Positions 10,112 to 18,813 of a stretch of DNA of 48,978 bases are shown piece by piece. The notes beneath the pieces are model-generated. The model worked only from the letters and a program-made list of their open reading frames with translations, did not search any database and was not told the DNA's origin. Numbering within the stretch: position 1 is the first letter of the stretch; every line of letters starts with the position of its first letter. Position numbers and translations under genes: made by a program. The DNA comes from Aquipseudomonas alcaligenes MRY13-0052 (GTDB lineage: Bacteria; Pseudomonadota; Gammaproteobacteria; Pseudomonadales; Pseudomonadaceae). The stretch spans positions 1 through 48,978 of the forward strand of contig BATO01000046.1 of the NCBI GenBank assembly GCA_000474255.1. The letters run 5' to 3'.

Positions 10112-10357
10112 TGTCTACACCTCGTAATGGTCGGGATGGGTTCGGAACGGGAACGGCACGGCCGCTCGGGGACGCGAGCGGCGAAGCAGCCGGGGCGGAT
10201 TACCAAGCATGGTTGAAGATGCCGCCGACGCAAGCCGCGAGGTGCTGCCGGGGCGGTGTTTTTTTAACCCGGGCCGATGACAGTCGTGCGATGCGTCGCC
10301 GCGCACGCCTTCGAGGCATAGACTGGGCGGCATCTTTCCATCACCGGAGCATTTCCC

Positions 10358-11005
10358 ATGAGCAAGACCATCAGCATCGACTTCGTATCCGACGTGGTCT
10401 GCCCCTGGTGCGCGGTGGGCCTGGGCGCGCTGCAGCAGGCCATCGCCAACCTCGGCGACGAGGTGCGGGTGGAGCTGGCCTTCAAGCCCTTCGAGCTGAA
10501 CCCGGACATGCCACCCGAGGGCCAGGACATCGTCGAGCACATCCAGCAGAAGTACGGCAGCACGCCGGAACAGGTGGCCGCCAACCGCGAGCACATCCGC
10601 CAGCGCGGCGCCGAGGTGGGCTTCCGCTTCGACATGCAGGCACGCGGGCGCATCTACAACACCTTCGACGCCCACCGCCTGCTGCACTGGGCGGAGCTCG
10701 AGGGGCGCCAGCTGGAACTCAAGCAGGGCCTGCTGGCCGCCTACTTCACCGAGGGGCGCAACCCCAGCGACCGCGCGGTGCTGGTGGAGGTGGCCGCTGC
10801 CGCCGGGCTGGACGCCGAAGCGGCGCGCGAGGTGCTGGAATCCGGCCGCTTCGCCGAGGAGGTGCGCGAGGAGGAAAACTTCTACACCAGTCACGGCATC
10901 CGCTCGGTGCCGTCGGTGATCCTCAATGGTCGCCACCTGATCAGCGGCGGCCAGCCGGCGGAGTATTTCGAGCAGGCGATCCGCCAGCTCGTTGCCACCG
11001 AATAG
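10358..11005 (+). CDS. DsbA-family oxidoreductase, FrnE-like
   Basis: Thioredoxin-fold protein of 215 aa in the DsbA/FrnE group. The active-site CPWC is at residues 15-18, the helical insertion is all-alpha, and a cis-Pro loop appears as SVPSV near residue 185. There is no signal peptide, so it is cytoplasmic, unlike true DsbA. FrnE proteins act as disulfide isomerases or oxidative-stress proteins, or as polyketide-pathway enzymes. GGAG precedes the ATG by 8 nt. It stands alone between fusA2 (divergent) and acuR. Confidence 0.88.
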   Translation: MSKTISIDFVSDVVCPWCAVGLGALQQAIANLGDEVRVELAFKPFELNPDMPPEGQDIVEHIQQKYGSTPEQVAANREHIRQRGAEVGFRFDMQARGRIYNTFDAHRLLHWAELEGRQLELKQGLLAAYFTEGRNPSDRAVLVEVAAAAGLDAEAAREVLESGRFAEEVREEENFYTSHGIRSVPSVILNGRHLISGGQPAEYFEQAIRQLVATE

Positions 11006-11024
11006 AGGCCTTCGCGCAGCACCC

Positions 11025-11052
11025 TTGATTTTATAGACGATCGGTCTAATAT
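11025..11052 (+). promoter_or_regulatory. acuR promoter with overlapping TetR-type operator
   Basis: TTGATT at 11025-11030, 16 bases, TAATAT at 11047-11052. The imperfect palindrome TAGACGATCGGTCTA (11034-11048) fills the spacer and touches the -10 element, so a bound TetR-family dimer would block the promoter. The predicted start, 6-8 bases after the -10, falls at about 11058-11061, on or next to the ATG at 11061. No Shine-Dalgarno is visible, so the message may be leaderless. Confidence 0.72.
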
Positions 11053-11060
11053 CCTCCGCC

Positions 11061-11693
11061 ATGACCGATTCCACTCCCCCGCCCCGTCGCGGCCGGCCAC
11101 CCAAGGTCGCCCGCGACAACCTCGACACCCGCGACGCCCTGGTGCGTTGCGGCACCGAGATACTCACCGAACAGGGCTTCCTCAGCACCGGCATCGACAC
11201 AGTGCTGAGCCGCGTCGGCGTGCCCAAGGGCTCGTTCTATCACTACTTCCAGAGCAAGGAAGACTTCGGCCACGCGGTGCTGGAGAACTACGCCGGTTAC
11301 TTCGCGCGCAAGCTCGACCGCTGCCTGCTGGACGCGTCGCGCCCGCCCCTGGCGCGCATCGCGGCCTTCGTCGAGGAGGCCAAGGCCGGCATGCAGCGCT
11401 TCGAGTACCGCCGCGGCTGCCTGGTGGGCAACCTGGGCCAGGAGGTGACCCAGTTGCCGGAGGCCTTCCGCGAATCCCTGGAGGCCATCCTGCTCAGCTG
11501 GCAACAGCGCCTGGCGCTGTGCCTGGAGGCGGCCAAGGCCGCTGGCGAGCTGGCCCCGGAGACGGATTGCGCGCACTGGGCGGCGTTCTTCTGGATCGGC
11601 TGGGAAGGCGCCGTGCTGCGCGCCCGGCTGGTGCGGGACAACGGGCCGCTGGACTGCTTCATCCAAGGATTTATCGCCGGGCTGCCCCGCTAG
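11061..11693 (+). CDS. acuR: TetR-family repressor AcuR
   Basis: A 210-aa TetR regulator. The N-terminus is basic (RRGRPPK). The helix-turn-helix spans about residues 25-70 and ends in the family motif [17 protein letters not shown]; the ligand domain carries [12 protein letters not shown] and FWIGWEGA, both matching AcuR as I recall it. AcuR represses the acrylate/DMSP catabolic gene acuI and is released by acrylate. The gene lies 38 nt before acuI in the same direction, and its own promoter carries a palindromic operator, so the pair is probably autoregulated. Confidence 0.88.
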   Translation: MTDSTPPPRRGRPPKVARDNLDTRDALVRCGTEILTEQGFLSTGIDTVLSRVGVPKGSFYHYFQSKEDFGHAVLENYAGYFARKLDRCLLDASRPPLARIAAFVEEAKAGMQRFEYRRGCLVGNLGQEVTQLPEAFRESLEAILLSWQQRLALCLEAAKAAGELAPETDCAHWAAFFWIGWEGAVLRARLVRDNGPLDCFIQGFIAGLPR

Positions 11694-11731
11694 CCCGTCC
11701 CTTTCCACTGCTTCCCATGAGGAGACAACCG

Positions 11732-12715
11732 ATGTTCAAAGGCATCCTGATCGACAAGGTCGACGCGGGCTACCGCGCCACGCTGGCCGAGCTGGACGAG
11801 GCGCAGCTGCCCGAGGGCGACGTCACCGTGCAGGTCGACTACAGCACCCTGAACTACAAGGACGGCCTGGCCATCACCGGCAAGGGCCCGGTGGTGCGCA
11901 AATTCCCCATGGTCGCCGGCATCGACCTGGCCGGCACCGTGGAAGCCAGCGACAACCCCGCCTTCAAGGCCGGTGACCGCGTGCTGCTCAACGGCTGGGG
12001 CGTGGGCGAGACCCACTGGGGCGGCCTGGCGCAGAAGGCGCGCCTCAACGGCGACTGGCTGATCCCCCTGCCTGCTGGCTTCACCCCGCGCCAGGCGATG
12101 GCCATCGGCACCGCCGGCTACACCGCGATGCTTTCGGTGCTGGCCCTGGAGCGCAACGGCGTGACCCCGGACAAGGGCCCGGTGCTGGTGACCGGCGCCA
12201 ACGGCGGTGTCGGCAGCTTCGCCATCGCCCTGCTCGCCCGCCTCGGCTACCAGGTGGCGGCCTCCACCGGCCGGCCCCAGGAAGCGGAGTACCTCAAGCA
12301 CCTGGGCGCCGCGGAGATCATCGACCGCGCCAGCCTCTCCGAGCCCGGCCGGCCGCTGGGCAAGGAACGCTGGGCCGGCGCCGTCGACTCGGTGGGCAGC
12401 CACACCCTGGCCAACGTCTGCGCCGGCATCCGCTACGGCGGCGCCGTTGCCGCCTGTGGCCTGGCCCAGGGCATGGACTTCCCCGCCAGCGTTGCGCCCT
12501 TCATCCTGCGCGGCGTGACCCTGGCCGGTATCGACAGCGTGATGCGCCCGCGCGCCGACCGCATCGAGGCCTGGGACCGCCTGGTACGTGACCTCGACCT
12601 GGCGCTGCTGGACGAGATCACCAGCGAGATCGGCCTGGGCGAGGCCGTGCTCAGCGCCAGCGAACTGCTCGAAGGCCGCGTGCGTGGCCGCGTGGTGGTG
12701 GACGTCAACCGCTGA
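11732..12715 (+). CDS. acuI: Acrylyl-CoA reductase (NADPH), AcuI/YhdH family
   Basis: Medium-chain dehydrogenase/reductase of 327 aa that reduces acrylyl-CoA to propionyl-CoA with NADPH, removing toxic acrylate derivatives. Visible: N-terminal GroES-like domain with [15 protein letters not shown] and GIDLAGTV; Rossmann motif [12 protein letters not shown]; and no zinc-ligand pattern, as expected for this quinone-reductase-like branch. TGAGGAGA at 11717-11724 is a strong ribosome site for the ATG at 11732, seven bases away. It follows acuR in a likely two-gene operon. No DMSP lyase gene is in the window, so acrylate may come from elsewhere. Confidence 0.92.
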   Translation: MFKGILIDKVDAGYRATLAELDEAQLPEGDVTVQVDYSTLNYKDGLAITGKGPVVRKFPMVAGIDLAGTVEASDNPAFKAGDRVLLNGWGVGETHWGGLAQKARLNGDWLIPLPAGFTPRQAMAIGTAGYTAMLSVLALERNGVTPDKGPVLVTGANGGVGSFAIALLARLGYQVAASTGRPQEAEYLKHLGAAEIIDRASLSEPGRPLGKERWAGAVDSVGSHTLANVCAGIRYGGAVAACGLAQGMDFPASVAPFILRGVTLAGIDSVMRPRADRIEAWDRLVRDLDLALLDEITSEIGLGEAVLSASELLEGRVRGRVVVDVNR

Positions 12716-12722
12716 CCCTTCC

Positions 12723-12747
12723 GGGCGCCGCCAGCCTGGCGGCGCCC
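12723..12747 (+). terminator. Hairpin after acuI
   Basis: A perfect 11-bp stem (GGGCGCCGCCA/TGGCGGCGCCC) with a 3-nt loop starts 7 nt after the acuI stop. No T-run follows, so it may act as a 3'-end stabiliser rather than an intrinsic terminator. Confidence 0.5.
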
Positions 12748-12865
12748 TCTGCGGCGCACGATGCGCTGCCCCGATAATCACTATCAAGCCTGATGATTTC
12801 TGCCCCGACCGCCGCTTGGCTAATCTGCGCCCATCGCAACGCAGACAGCCGAACAGGAGGGCCAG

Positions 12866-13114
12866 ATGCACACGTCGATCGCACTCATCGCACTCATCGC
12901 CCTGCTCGCCACCCTCGCGCTCGCTGGCTGCGCCTCGCCGCAACACAGCGAGGAAACGCCCTACACCGATGCGCAGGTCCGCCAGTTCGCCCTGGAGATG
13001 TTCGGCAAGAGCGGCCTGCCGCCCGAGCAGTTGGCCAAGGTCCGCCGGGCGCTGCTGAAACAGGATCAACGGATGTCCAACGCCATCCGCGACGTGCAGC
13101 CGAGCAAGGGCTGA
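12866..13114 (+). CDS. Small lipoprotein of unknown function
   Basis: An 82-aa precursor with a hydrophobic signal and lipobox LAGC (Cys22), giving a mature lipid-anchored peptide of about 60 residues. The mature part is hydrophilic with two helical-looking stretches (AQVRQFALEMFG and EQLAKVRRALLKQDQRM). I do not recognise a family. An AGGAGG ribosome site lies before the ATG. It stands alone and is followed by a clear intrinsic terminator at 13168-13196. Confidence 0.75.
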   Translation: MHTSIALIALIALLATLALAGCASPQHSEETPYTDAQVRQFALEMFGKSGLPPEQLAKVRRALLKQDQRMSNAIRDVQPSKG

Positions 13115-13167
13115 GTCACCCCAGATTGCATGCTCCTCCCATGGCCACTCCCCCCTTTGGCCAATAT

Positions 13168-13196
13168 GCAGCTCACCCCCCGAGCTGCTTTTTTTT
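13168..13196 (+). terminator. Intrinsic terminator after the lipoprotein gene
   Basis: Perfect 7-bp stem GCAGCTC/GAGCTGC around a C-rich loop, followed directly by eight T residues: a textbook Rho-independent terminator. Confidence 0.92.
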
Positions 13197-13701
13197 GCCC
13201 GCGAATCGGACGCGTCCGCTGGGCGGTCACAGGGGCGGGAAGCAGAATCGACGGATTGTCATGAAGAAGGGGTAGAAAAAGGAAAGATTCGGATACATCT
13301 GGGCCCGGGTGGCCCTATCCAATCAACGGAGCTTGCCGTATGATCGCGCACCTAGTACCAAGCTGTAAGTCAATCCGGCCAGTCGCAGCCAGCGCTTCTC
13401 ATGCGCATCGCGACGCCGGTCTCCTCGATGGTTACCTGACCCATGCCTCCCGCCAATCACTGGCAGCGCATTCGTCCTGGCCTCCCATCCAGAAGTCTGA
13501 TCAGGACAATCACCGGGCCGGAACCTTGCCCACGATTACAACCTGGCATCCAAAGTACTTGGCTGGCACGCTCCGCTCACAGGCGGAACTTTCCGCCAGC
13601 TCATTCGCTCCGATAAGGATCATCCGGTGTGCCCAAGGTGGGCGACGGATTCGGAGTTTTATTACGCGGCCTGATTGCCGCACTTTGCAGGACCTAACAA
13701 T
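13197..13701 (+). other. Gap with ambiguous coding potential
   Basis: About 500 bp visibly less GC-rich than the flanking genes. An ATG at 13340 with GGAG 10 nt upstream opens a 121-codon frame ending in an ATGA overlap with the next gene, but its third-position usage is unlike Pseudomonas genes and the product resembles no family I know. A second frame, 13501-13674, has no usual start codon yet reads as a protein-like stretch (GWHAPLTGGTFRQLIRSDKD). This may be a decayed gene, a long leader or an RNA; I cannot decide. Confidence 0.35.
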
Positions 13702-13929
13702 ATGACTATCCACCACCAGGCCGAACAAGCCATTACCACCCTTACCCGCGCATTTGCGCCGCTCCAGTGCCAGATCAACGCGCCTTCCCGCAAGGGCGGC
13801 TTCAGCTTCACCATCGTCAGCGAGTACGGTGTCGCCTGCCACAGCCAGCGCATCTACCCGGAGCAGTACAGCAACTCCAGCCAGCTTCAGCAGGTGATCG
13901 ATCGCGCCCAACGCGCCCTCGCCGCCTGA
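13702..13929 (+). CDS. Small protein of unknown function
   Basis: A 75-aa cytoplasmic protein with one short hydrophobic strand pair (GGFSFTIVSEYGVACHS) followed by a helix. No signal peptide or membrane segment. The ATG at 13702 is chosen because AGGA lies about 10 nt upstream; an earlier in-frame ATG at 13675 has no ribosome site. I do not recognise the family; size and layout are like the many short Pseudomonas DUF proteins. A strong intrinsic terminator follows 19 nt after the stop. Confidence 0.68.
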   Translation: MTIHHQAEQAITTLTRAFAPLQCQINAPSRKGGFSFTIVSEYGVACHSQRIYPEQYSNSSQLQQVIDRAQRALAA

Positions 13930-13947
13930 CGCCAGGCACGTCGACCC

Positions 13948-13974
13948 AAAGCCCCGCATAAGCGGGGCTTTTTC
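13948..13974 (+). terminator. Intrinsic terminator
   Basis: Ten-bp stem AAAGCCCCGC/GCGGGGCTTT with an ATAA loop and a T-rich tail, directly after the 75-aa gene. Confidence 0.92.
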
Positions 13975-14024
13975 TTGCCTGCGATTTACCACGGTTGGTG
14001 CCGTCGGGTGTGGCACCACTTGTT

Positions 14025-14103
14025 GTAGGAGCGAATTCATTTGCGATGGAGTGTCCGGCCAACTCGTGGCCCAGTGCCTGCTGCAGGTCTTTCGCGGCTC
14101 AAG
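14025..14103. repeat. 79-bp direct repeat, copy A
   Basis: Begins with the GAGCGAATTCATTTGCGATG REP-like unit and ends in CTGCAGGTCTTTCGCGGCTC. It is near identical to copy B at 14283-14361. The gap 13975-14389 holds no gene, only these copies and, at 14144-14181, a third element (CTGCGTTGGGCCTC to CCAACCTACGG) of the family that forms the tandem repeat at 34571. Confidence 0.8.
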
Positions 14104-14282
14104 CCGCTCCCACGGGAAGGGCCTGCAGCGGGGCCGAACATCGCTGCGTTGGGCCTCACTACGCTCGGCGCCAACCTACGGCACCGTGCCCAGCCCGAAC
14201 CACGAAGCCAACCGGGGTGTAAGGTGGATGGCGCTCTTCTCATCCACCAAGCGACCTTGCAGCCCACACGCATGCCCACCTC

Positions 14283-14361
14283 GTGGGAGCGAATTCATTC
14301 GCGATGGAGTGTCAGGCCGGCTCGTGACCCAGTGCCTGCTGCAGGTCTTTCGCGGCTTAAG
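14283..14361. repeat. 79-bp direct repeat, copy B
   Basis: Second copy of the 14025-14103 repeat, 258 bp further on, with a handful of substitutions. It ends 28 bp before the stop of the SDR gene. Confidence 0.8.
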
Positions 14362-14389
14362 TCTCACACGAACATCGCCGCGTGACGCC

Positions 14390-15247
14390 CTAGCCGTTCA
14401 CCACGATGCCGCCGTTCACGTGCAGCACTTGGCCGCTGACATAGGCGGAATCGGCACTGGCGAGGTAGACGTAGGCCGGGGCCACGTCCGCCGGCTGGCC
14501 GGGGTGGCCGAGGGGTGTTTCGGCGCCGAAGTGGCTGACCTTCTCGGCATCGAAGGTGGACGGGATCAACGGCGTCCAGATCGGCCCCGGGGCCACGGCG
14601 TTGACGCGGATGGCGCGCTTGGCCAGGTTCAGCGCCAGGGAGCGGGTGAAGGACGTGATCGCGCCCTTGGTGGAGGAATAGTCCAGCAGCGTCGGGTTGC
14701 CCTTGTAGGCGGTCACCGAGCTGGTGTTGATGATGCTGGCCCCCGGGCGCAGGTGTGGCAGCACGGCCTTGGTCAGCTGGAACATGGCGAAGATGTTGGT
14801 GCGGAAGGTCTGCTCCCACTGCTCTTCGGAGATGTCCTCCAGGCGTTGCTGGGGATGCTGCTCACCGGCGTTGTTCACCAGCACGTCCACCCTGCCCCAC
14901 TTCTCGATCACCGCCTCGATGACCCGGCGGCAGAACTCGCCATCGGCCGCATCACCGGCGAACAGCAGCGCCTCGCCCCCCGCCGCCTGCACCTCCAGGC
15001 GCGTGCGCTCGGCATCCTCCACCTCGTTCAGATAAAGCACCGCCACGTTGGCACCCTCGCGGGCGTAATGCACCGCAACGGCACGGCCGATGCCACTGTC
15101 GGCCCCGGTGACGATGGCGGTCATGCCGTCGAGCTTGCCGGCGGCCTGGTAGTACTCACCGATGGTCAGCGGCTGCGGGCGCATCTCGGTTTCCTGGCCC
15201 GGTTGCTGGTCCTGGTGCTGGGGCGGAAGGGTCTGTTCGTCGCTCAT
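14390..15247 (-). CDS. Short-chain dehydrogenase/reductase, YghA-like
   Basis: A 285-aa classical-type SDR with the N-terminal extension (about 40 polar, Gln/Pro-rich residues) typical of the YghA/general-stress subgroup. Motifs: TGADSGIG cofactor loop near residue 47, NNAGEQ, and the catalytic YSSTK with its upstream Ser. The substrate is unknown; relatives reduce aldehydes or sugars and are often induced in stationary phase. It follows ligD by 80 nt on the same strand. GGGAG lies 8 nt before the ATG. Confidence 0.88.
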   Translation of the reverse strand: MSDEQTLPPQHQDQQPGQETEMRPQPLTIGEYYQAAGKLDGMTAIVTGADSGIGRAVAVHYAREGANVAVLYLNEVEDAERTRLEVQAAGGEALLFAGDAADGEFCRRVIEAVIEKWGRVDVLVNNAGEQHPQQRLEDISEEQWEQTFRTNIFAMFQLTKAVLPHLRPGASIINTSSVTAYKGNPTLLDYSSTKGAITSFTRSLALNLAKRAIRVNAVAPGPIWTPLIPSTFDAEKVSHFGAETPLGHPGQPADVAPAYVYLASADSAYVSGQVLHVNGGIVVNG

Positions 15248-15327
15248 GGTCGTCTCCCGTATCAGTGCCTGTTACTCAACAGGACTGGCCCTGGCGCGGC
15301 CGGTTCAGAGAAATTCACCCAGCGGCC

Positions 15328-17883
15328 TCAGTCCTCCGGCACCGCTTCCAGGCGCTCCCACATGACGCGGGTGATGCGCTGGCGGGCGACGTAGTCGTGC
15401 CAGGGGTCTCGATCCAGGCCGTCCAGGCGCTGACGCAGGTTGCCCAGGGTCCATTGCGCCGAGCCCTTGAGCCGCTCCAGCTCATCGCGCTCGACGGGCA
15501 CCGATACCGGTAGCCCCGGCCGAGCCCGCACCGAGTAGGCGCACACGGTACTGGCGCCACGCTGGTTGCGCAGATAGTCGACGAAGATGCGCCCGATGCG
15601 GTTCTTCGGCCCCATCTTGTCGACGAAGCGCTCCGGCAACTGGCGGGCGAGGAAGCTGGCGATGGCCTTGCCGAACCCCTTCACCTCGTCCCAGCCGGCA
15701 TGGCGCGCCAGCGGGACGACCAGGTGCATGCCCTTGCCGCCGCTGGTTTTCAGCCAGGCCTGCAGGCCCAGTTCATCGAGCACCGATAGGGTCAGGCGCG
15801 TGGCCTCCTGCATGGTCTTCCAGGGCAGCTTGGGGTCCGGGTCGAGATCGAGGATCAGGCGGTCGGGTCGCTCGATGCGGTCGCTGGTGGCGCCCCAGGT
15901 GTGCAGCTCGATGGCACCCATTTGCACCGCGCCCACCAGGGCCTCCAGCGTGTCGATCTCCATCAGCCGCGCGTGCCCGGGGTCCAGCGACGGGTCGAGG
16001 TGACGGATATTGGGAATCGCCAGGCGCTCGGCATGCTTCTGGAAGAACAACTCGCCGCCGACGCCCTCCGGCGCCCGCAGCAGGGATACCGGGCGCCCCT
16101 TCAGGTGCGGCAGCACCCACTCGGCCACGTCTGCGTAGTAACGGGCCAACTCCAGCTTCTGGGTGCCGCTCTGGTCGTCGATCACCCGCTGCGGATGGCT
16201 GATGGACACCTTGGCCAGGGTCTGGCGGCCCCCCTGCCCGGCCGTCTCGGCCGCCGCAGGTGCCTTCCTCAGGCTGGAGGCGCTACGTGGCTGCTCGCGG
16301 ATGATCTGCTCCGCCGGCTTGTCGCTGCGCAGGGCGATGAACGCCGCCTGGCGCACAATGGCGTCAGCGGTCCACTCGGCGAATTCCACCTCGGCCACTA
16401 GTTGCGGCTCCACCCAGCGCACACCCCGGCGCTGGCTGGCGGTCAGGGCCTTGGTCAGCGGGCTGTCCTTGCGGGCGATGGCCTGCAGGCGGCCGAGAAT
16501 GTCGGCCAGCCGTGCCTCGTCGAAACCGGTGCCCACCCGGCCGGCGTAGCGCAGCTCCGCCCCGCCCGGCTCGTCGTGCACCGCCAGCAGCAAAGCGCCG
16601 AAACCGCTGCGGCTGCCCTTGGGCGCGGTGTAGCCGACGATGACGAACTCCTGGCGCCGACGGCACTTGAGCTTGATCCAGTCCGGGCTGCGGGCCGAGC
16701 GATAGGGGCTGCCCGCGCGTTTGCCGATCACCCCTTCCAGGGACATGGAACAGGCGCTTTCCAGGATCGATTCGTGGCTGGCGACAAAATCCTGGGAGAA
16801 ACGCAGCAGGCTGCGCTTGTGGCCCTTGAGCACCTGCTCCAGGGCGGCGCGGCGGTCCTCCAGCGGCTGCTGGCGCAAGTCGCGGCCGTCGAGGTACGGC
16901 GCGTCGAACAGGTAGTAGAGGATGCTGTGGCTGCGGCCGATCTCGAAGGCGTTCTGCAGGCCCTGGAAGCTCGGCAGGCCGTCCTCGTCGAGCACCACCA
17001 CCTCGCCGTCCAGCCAGCTGTCGCCCAGGTCCAGCGCCGCCAGGTCGCGGGACTGCAATGGCAGGCGCGCGGTCCAGTCGTTGCCGTTGCGGGTGTACAG
17101 GCGCACCTCGCCGTCGCGGATGCGGGCGAGGATGCGGTAACCGTCGAACTTGATCTCGTAGCGCCAGTCGCCCGAGGGTGGCGCATCCACCAGGGTCGCC
17201 AGCTGCGGCGCCAAGGTGTCGGGCATACCCGGTTCGGTGCCCTCGCCCTTGCTCGCCTTGGCCGCCTTGCCAGCCCACTTGGAAGCACGCGGCCGAGCGG
17301 CCGGCGCATCGCTGCCCACATCGGCACCACTGATCACGCTGGCCGGCTCGGCGGAGACGATGTCGTACTCGTCCGCCGGGCGCGCCACCTCATCGTCCTG
17401 CTTGATCAGCAGCCACTGCTCCTTGTCACCACTGCCACGCAGGCGGGTACGCACCAGGCTCCATTCGCCGCTGAGCTTCTCGCCCACCAGGGTGAAGGTC
17501 AGCTTGCCGGCGGCGTAGGCAGCGCGCGGGTCGCCATGGGGCTGCCAGATGCCGCGATCCCAGACGATCACATCGCCCGCGCCGTATTGCCCGGCCGGGA
17601 TGCTGCCCTCGAAGTCGGCGTAGCCCAGCGGGTGGTCCTCCACATGCACGGCCAGGCGCTTGTCCTTGGGGTCCAGGCTCGACCCCTTGGGCACCGCCCA
17701 GCTCTTCAGGGTGCCGTCCAGTTCGAGGCGGAAGTCGTAATGCAGATGGCGGGCGTCGTGCTTCTGGATCACGAAACCCAGCGCGCCGGCCCTGGACCGG
17801 CCCTTGGGCCGCCCAGCCTCATGGGGCTCGGAGGTGACCTCGAAATTGCGCTTGCGGTTGTATTCGCTGGAACGGCGGGCCAT
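15328..17883 (-). CDS. ligD: ATP-dependent DNA ligase D (LigD)
   Basis: Multifunctional 851-aa enzyme of bacterial non-homologous end joining. Three modules are present in the Pseudomonas order: 3'-phosphoesterase (about 30-190; HDARHLHYDFRLE with His42, Asp43 and His48, then His84); ATP-dependent ligase (about 220-540; adenylation motif KFDG with Lys245); and primase-polymerase (about 560-851; DLDPDP metal-binding acidic motif). Length and completeness are normal, so end-processing, gap filling and sealing should all be active. It begins 28 nt after ku, with GAGGTG as ribosome site. The ku-ligD pairing is expected, since Ku recruits LigD to DNA ends. Confidence 0.96.
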   Translation of the reverse strand: MARRSSEYNRKRNFEVTSEPHEAGRPKGRSRAGALGFVIQKHDARHLHYDFRLELDGTLKSWAVPKGSSLDPKDKRLAVHVEDHPLGYADFEGSIPAGQYGAGDVIVWDRGIWQPHGDPRAAYAAGKLTFTLVGEKLSGEWSLVRTRLRGSGDKEQWLLIKQDDEVARPADEYDIVSAEPASVISGADVGSDAPAARPRASKWAGKAAKASKGEGTEPGMPDTLAPQLATLVDAPPSGDWRYEIKFDGYRILARIRDGEVRLYTRNGNDWTARLPLQSRDLAALDLGDSWLDGEVVVLDEDGLPSFQGLQNAFEIGRSHSILYYLFDAPYLDGRDLRQQPLEDRRAALEQVLKGHKRSLLRFSQDFVASHESILESACSMSLEGVIGKRAGSPYRSARSPDWIKLKCRRRQEFVIVGYTAPKGSRSGFGALLLAVHDEPGGAELRYAGRVGTGFDEARLADILGRLQAIARKDSPLTKALTASQRRGVRWVEPQLVAEVEFAEWTADAIVRQAAFIALRSDKPAEQIIREQPRSASSLRKAPAAAETAGQGGRQTLAKVSISHPQRVIDDQSGTQKLELARYYADVAEWVLPHLKGRPVSLLRAPEGVGGELFFQKHAERLAIPNIRHLDPSLDPGHARLMEIDTLEALVGAVQMGAIELHTWGATSDRIERPDRLILDLDPDPKLPWKTMQEATRLTLSVLDELGLQAWLKTSGGKGMHLVVPLARHAGWDEVKGFGKAIASFLARQLPERFVDKMGPKNRIGRIFVDYLRNQRGASTVCAYSVRARPGLPVSVPVERDELERLKGSAQWTLGNLRQRLDGLDRDPWHDYVARQRITRVMWERLEAVPED

Positions 17884-17911
17884 GGCGGATCACCTCGGCG
17901 TGGATGCGGAT

Positions 17912-18793
17912 TCAGCCAGCCTTGGCCTTGCTCCGTGATGGCTTGGCGCTGCTCTTGCGCGCCGGTTTGGCGCCCGCCTTCGCCGGCTTGGCCTTGCTGG
18001 CGGGCTTGCCGCCGAGGCTGCGCTTGAGCAGGTCGGTGAGGTCGATGACATCGGCGCTGCGCCGCTGCTCCTCGCCCGCAGGCGACTCCACCGCCTCGAT
18101 GCGGCCCTGGCTGGCCTTGCGCTCCACCAGTTCCATGATGCGGTCGGTGAAGCTGTCGACGTACTCGTCCGGCTGCCAGTCGGCGCTCATGTCCTTGATC
18201 AGCCGCTTGGCCATGTCCAGCTCGGCCTTGGCCAGCTTGGCGTCGGTCACCGCGCTGCCCAGCTCCAGGCTGTCCAGCCCGCGAACCTCGGCGGGCCAGC
18301 GCAGCATGACCAGCACCAGCGCGGACTCCAGCGGCATCACCGCCGCCAGGTGCTGGCGGGTGTGCAGCACCACATTAGCCAGGGCCACCTTCGCGGTGCC
18401 CGAGAGCGCCTCGCGCAGCAAGGCATAGACCTTCTCGCCACGTTTGACCGGTGCCAGGTAATAGGGGGTATCGATGTTCTGCAGGGGGATGGCAGCGCTG
18501 TCGACGAAGGCGAAGATATCGATGGTCTGGGTCGCCTCGGGGTGGGCGGCGCGGATTTCCTCCTCGCTGATCACCACGTAGCGGCCCTTCTCCAGCGCCA
18601 CGCCCTTGACGATATCGTCCTTCGCCACTTCCTTGCCGGTGCGCTTGTTGACCCGTTTGTAGCCCACCGGGTCCATGTTGCGCTTGTCCAGCCAGTCGAA
18701 GTCCACGCCCTGGGACGAGGTGGCCGAAACCAGGCCCACCGGGATGTGCACCAGGCCGAAGCTGATAGCGCCCTTCCAGATCGCACGCGCCAT
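17912..18793 (-). CDS. ku: Ku DNA end-binding protein
   Basis: A 293-aa bacterial Ku that forms a homodimeric ring on double-strand DNA ends and recruits LigD. The family start (ARAIWKGAISFGLVHIPV) and core (LANVVLHTRQHLAAVMP) are clear. The last 40 residues are a Lys/Ala/Pro-rich tail, which in other Ku proteins binds DNA and tunes threading. It lies 28 nt upstream of ligD in the same operon and 20 nt downstream of an uncharacterised 80-aa gene. Confidence 0.95.
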   Translation of the reverse strand: MARAIWKGAISFGLVHIPVGLVSATSSQGVDFDWLDKRNMDPVGYKRVNKRTGKEVAKDDIVKGVALEKGRYVVISEEEIRAAHPEATQTIDIFAFVDSAAIPLQNIDTPYYLAPVKRGEKVYALLREALSGTAKVALANVVLHTRQHLAAVMPLESALVLVMLRWPAEVRGLDSLELGSAVTDAKLAKAELDMAKRLIKDMSADWQPDEYVDSFTDRIMELVERKASQGRIEAVESPAGEEQRRSADVIDLTDLLKRSLGGKPASKAKPAKAGAKPARKSSAKPSRSKAKAG

Positions 18794-18813
18794 GGGTCAC
18801 CTCTCGGGCGGGC

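Noticed and set aside
8369-10216. 615-codon plus-strand frame antisense to fusA2
   Set aside because: Same shadow effect; the product is Val/Gly/His-rich without motifs, while the minus strand encodes a complete EF-G.
13340-13705. 121-codon frame with an acceptable ribosome site and ATGA overlap with the next gene
   Set aside because: Third-position base use is unlike Pseudomonas genes and the product is Ser/Arg/His-rich without family resemblance; kept only as an ambiguous region.
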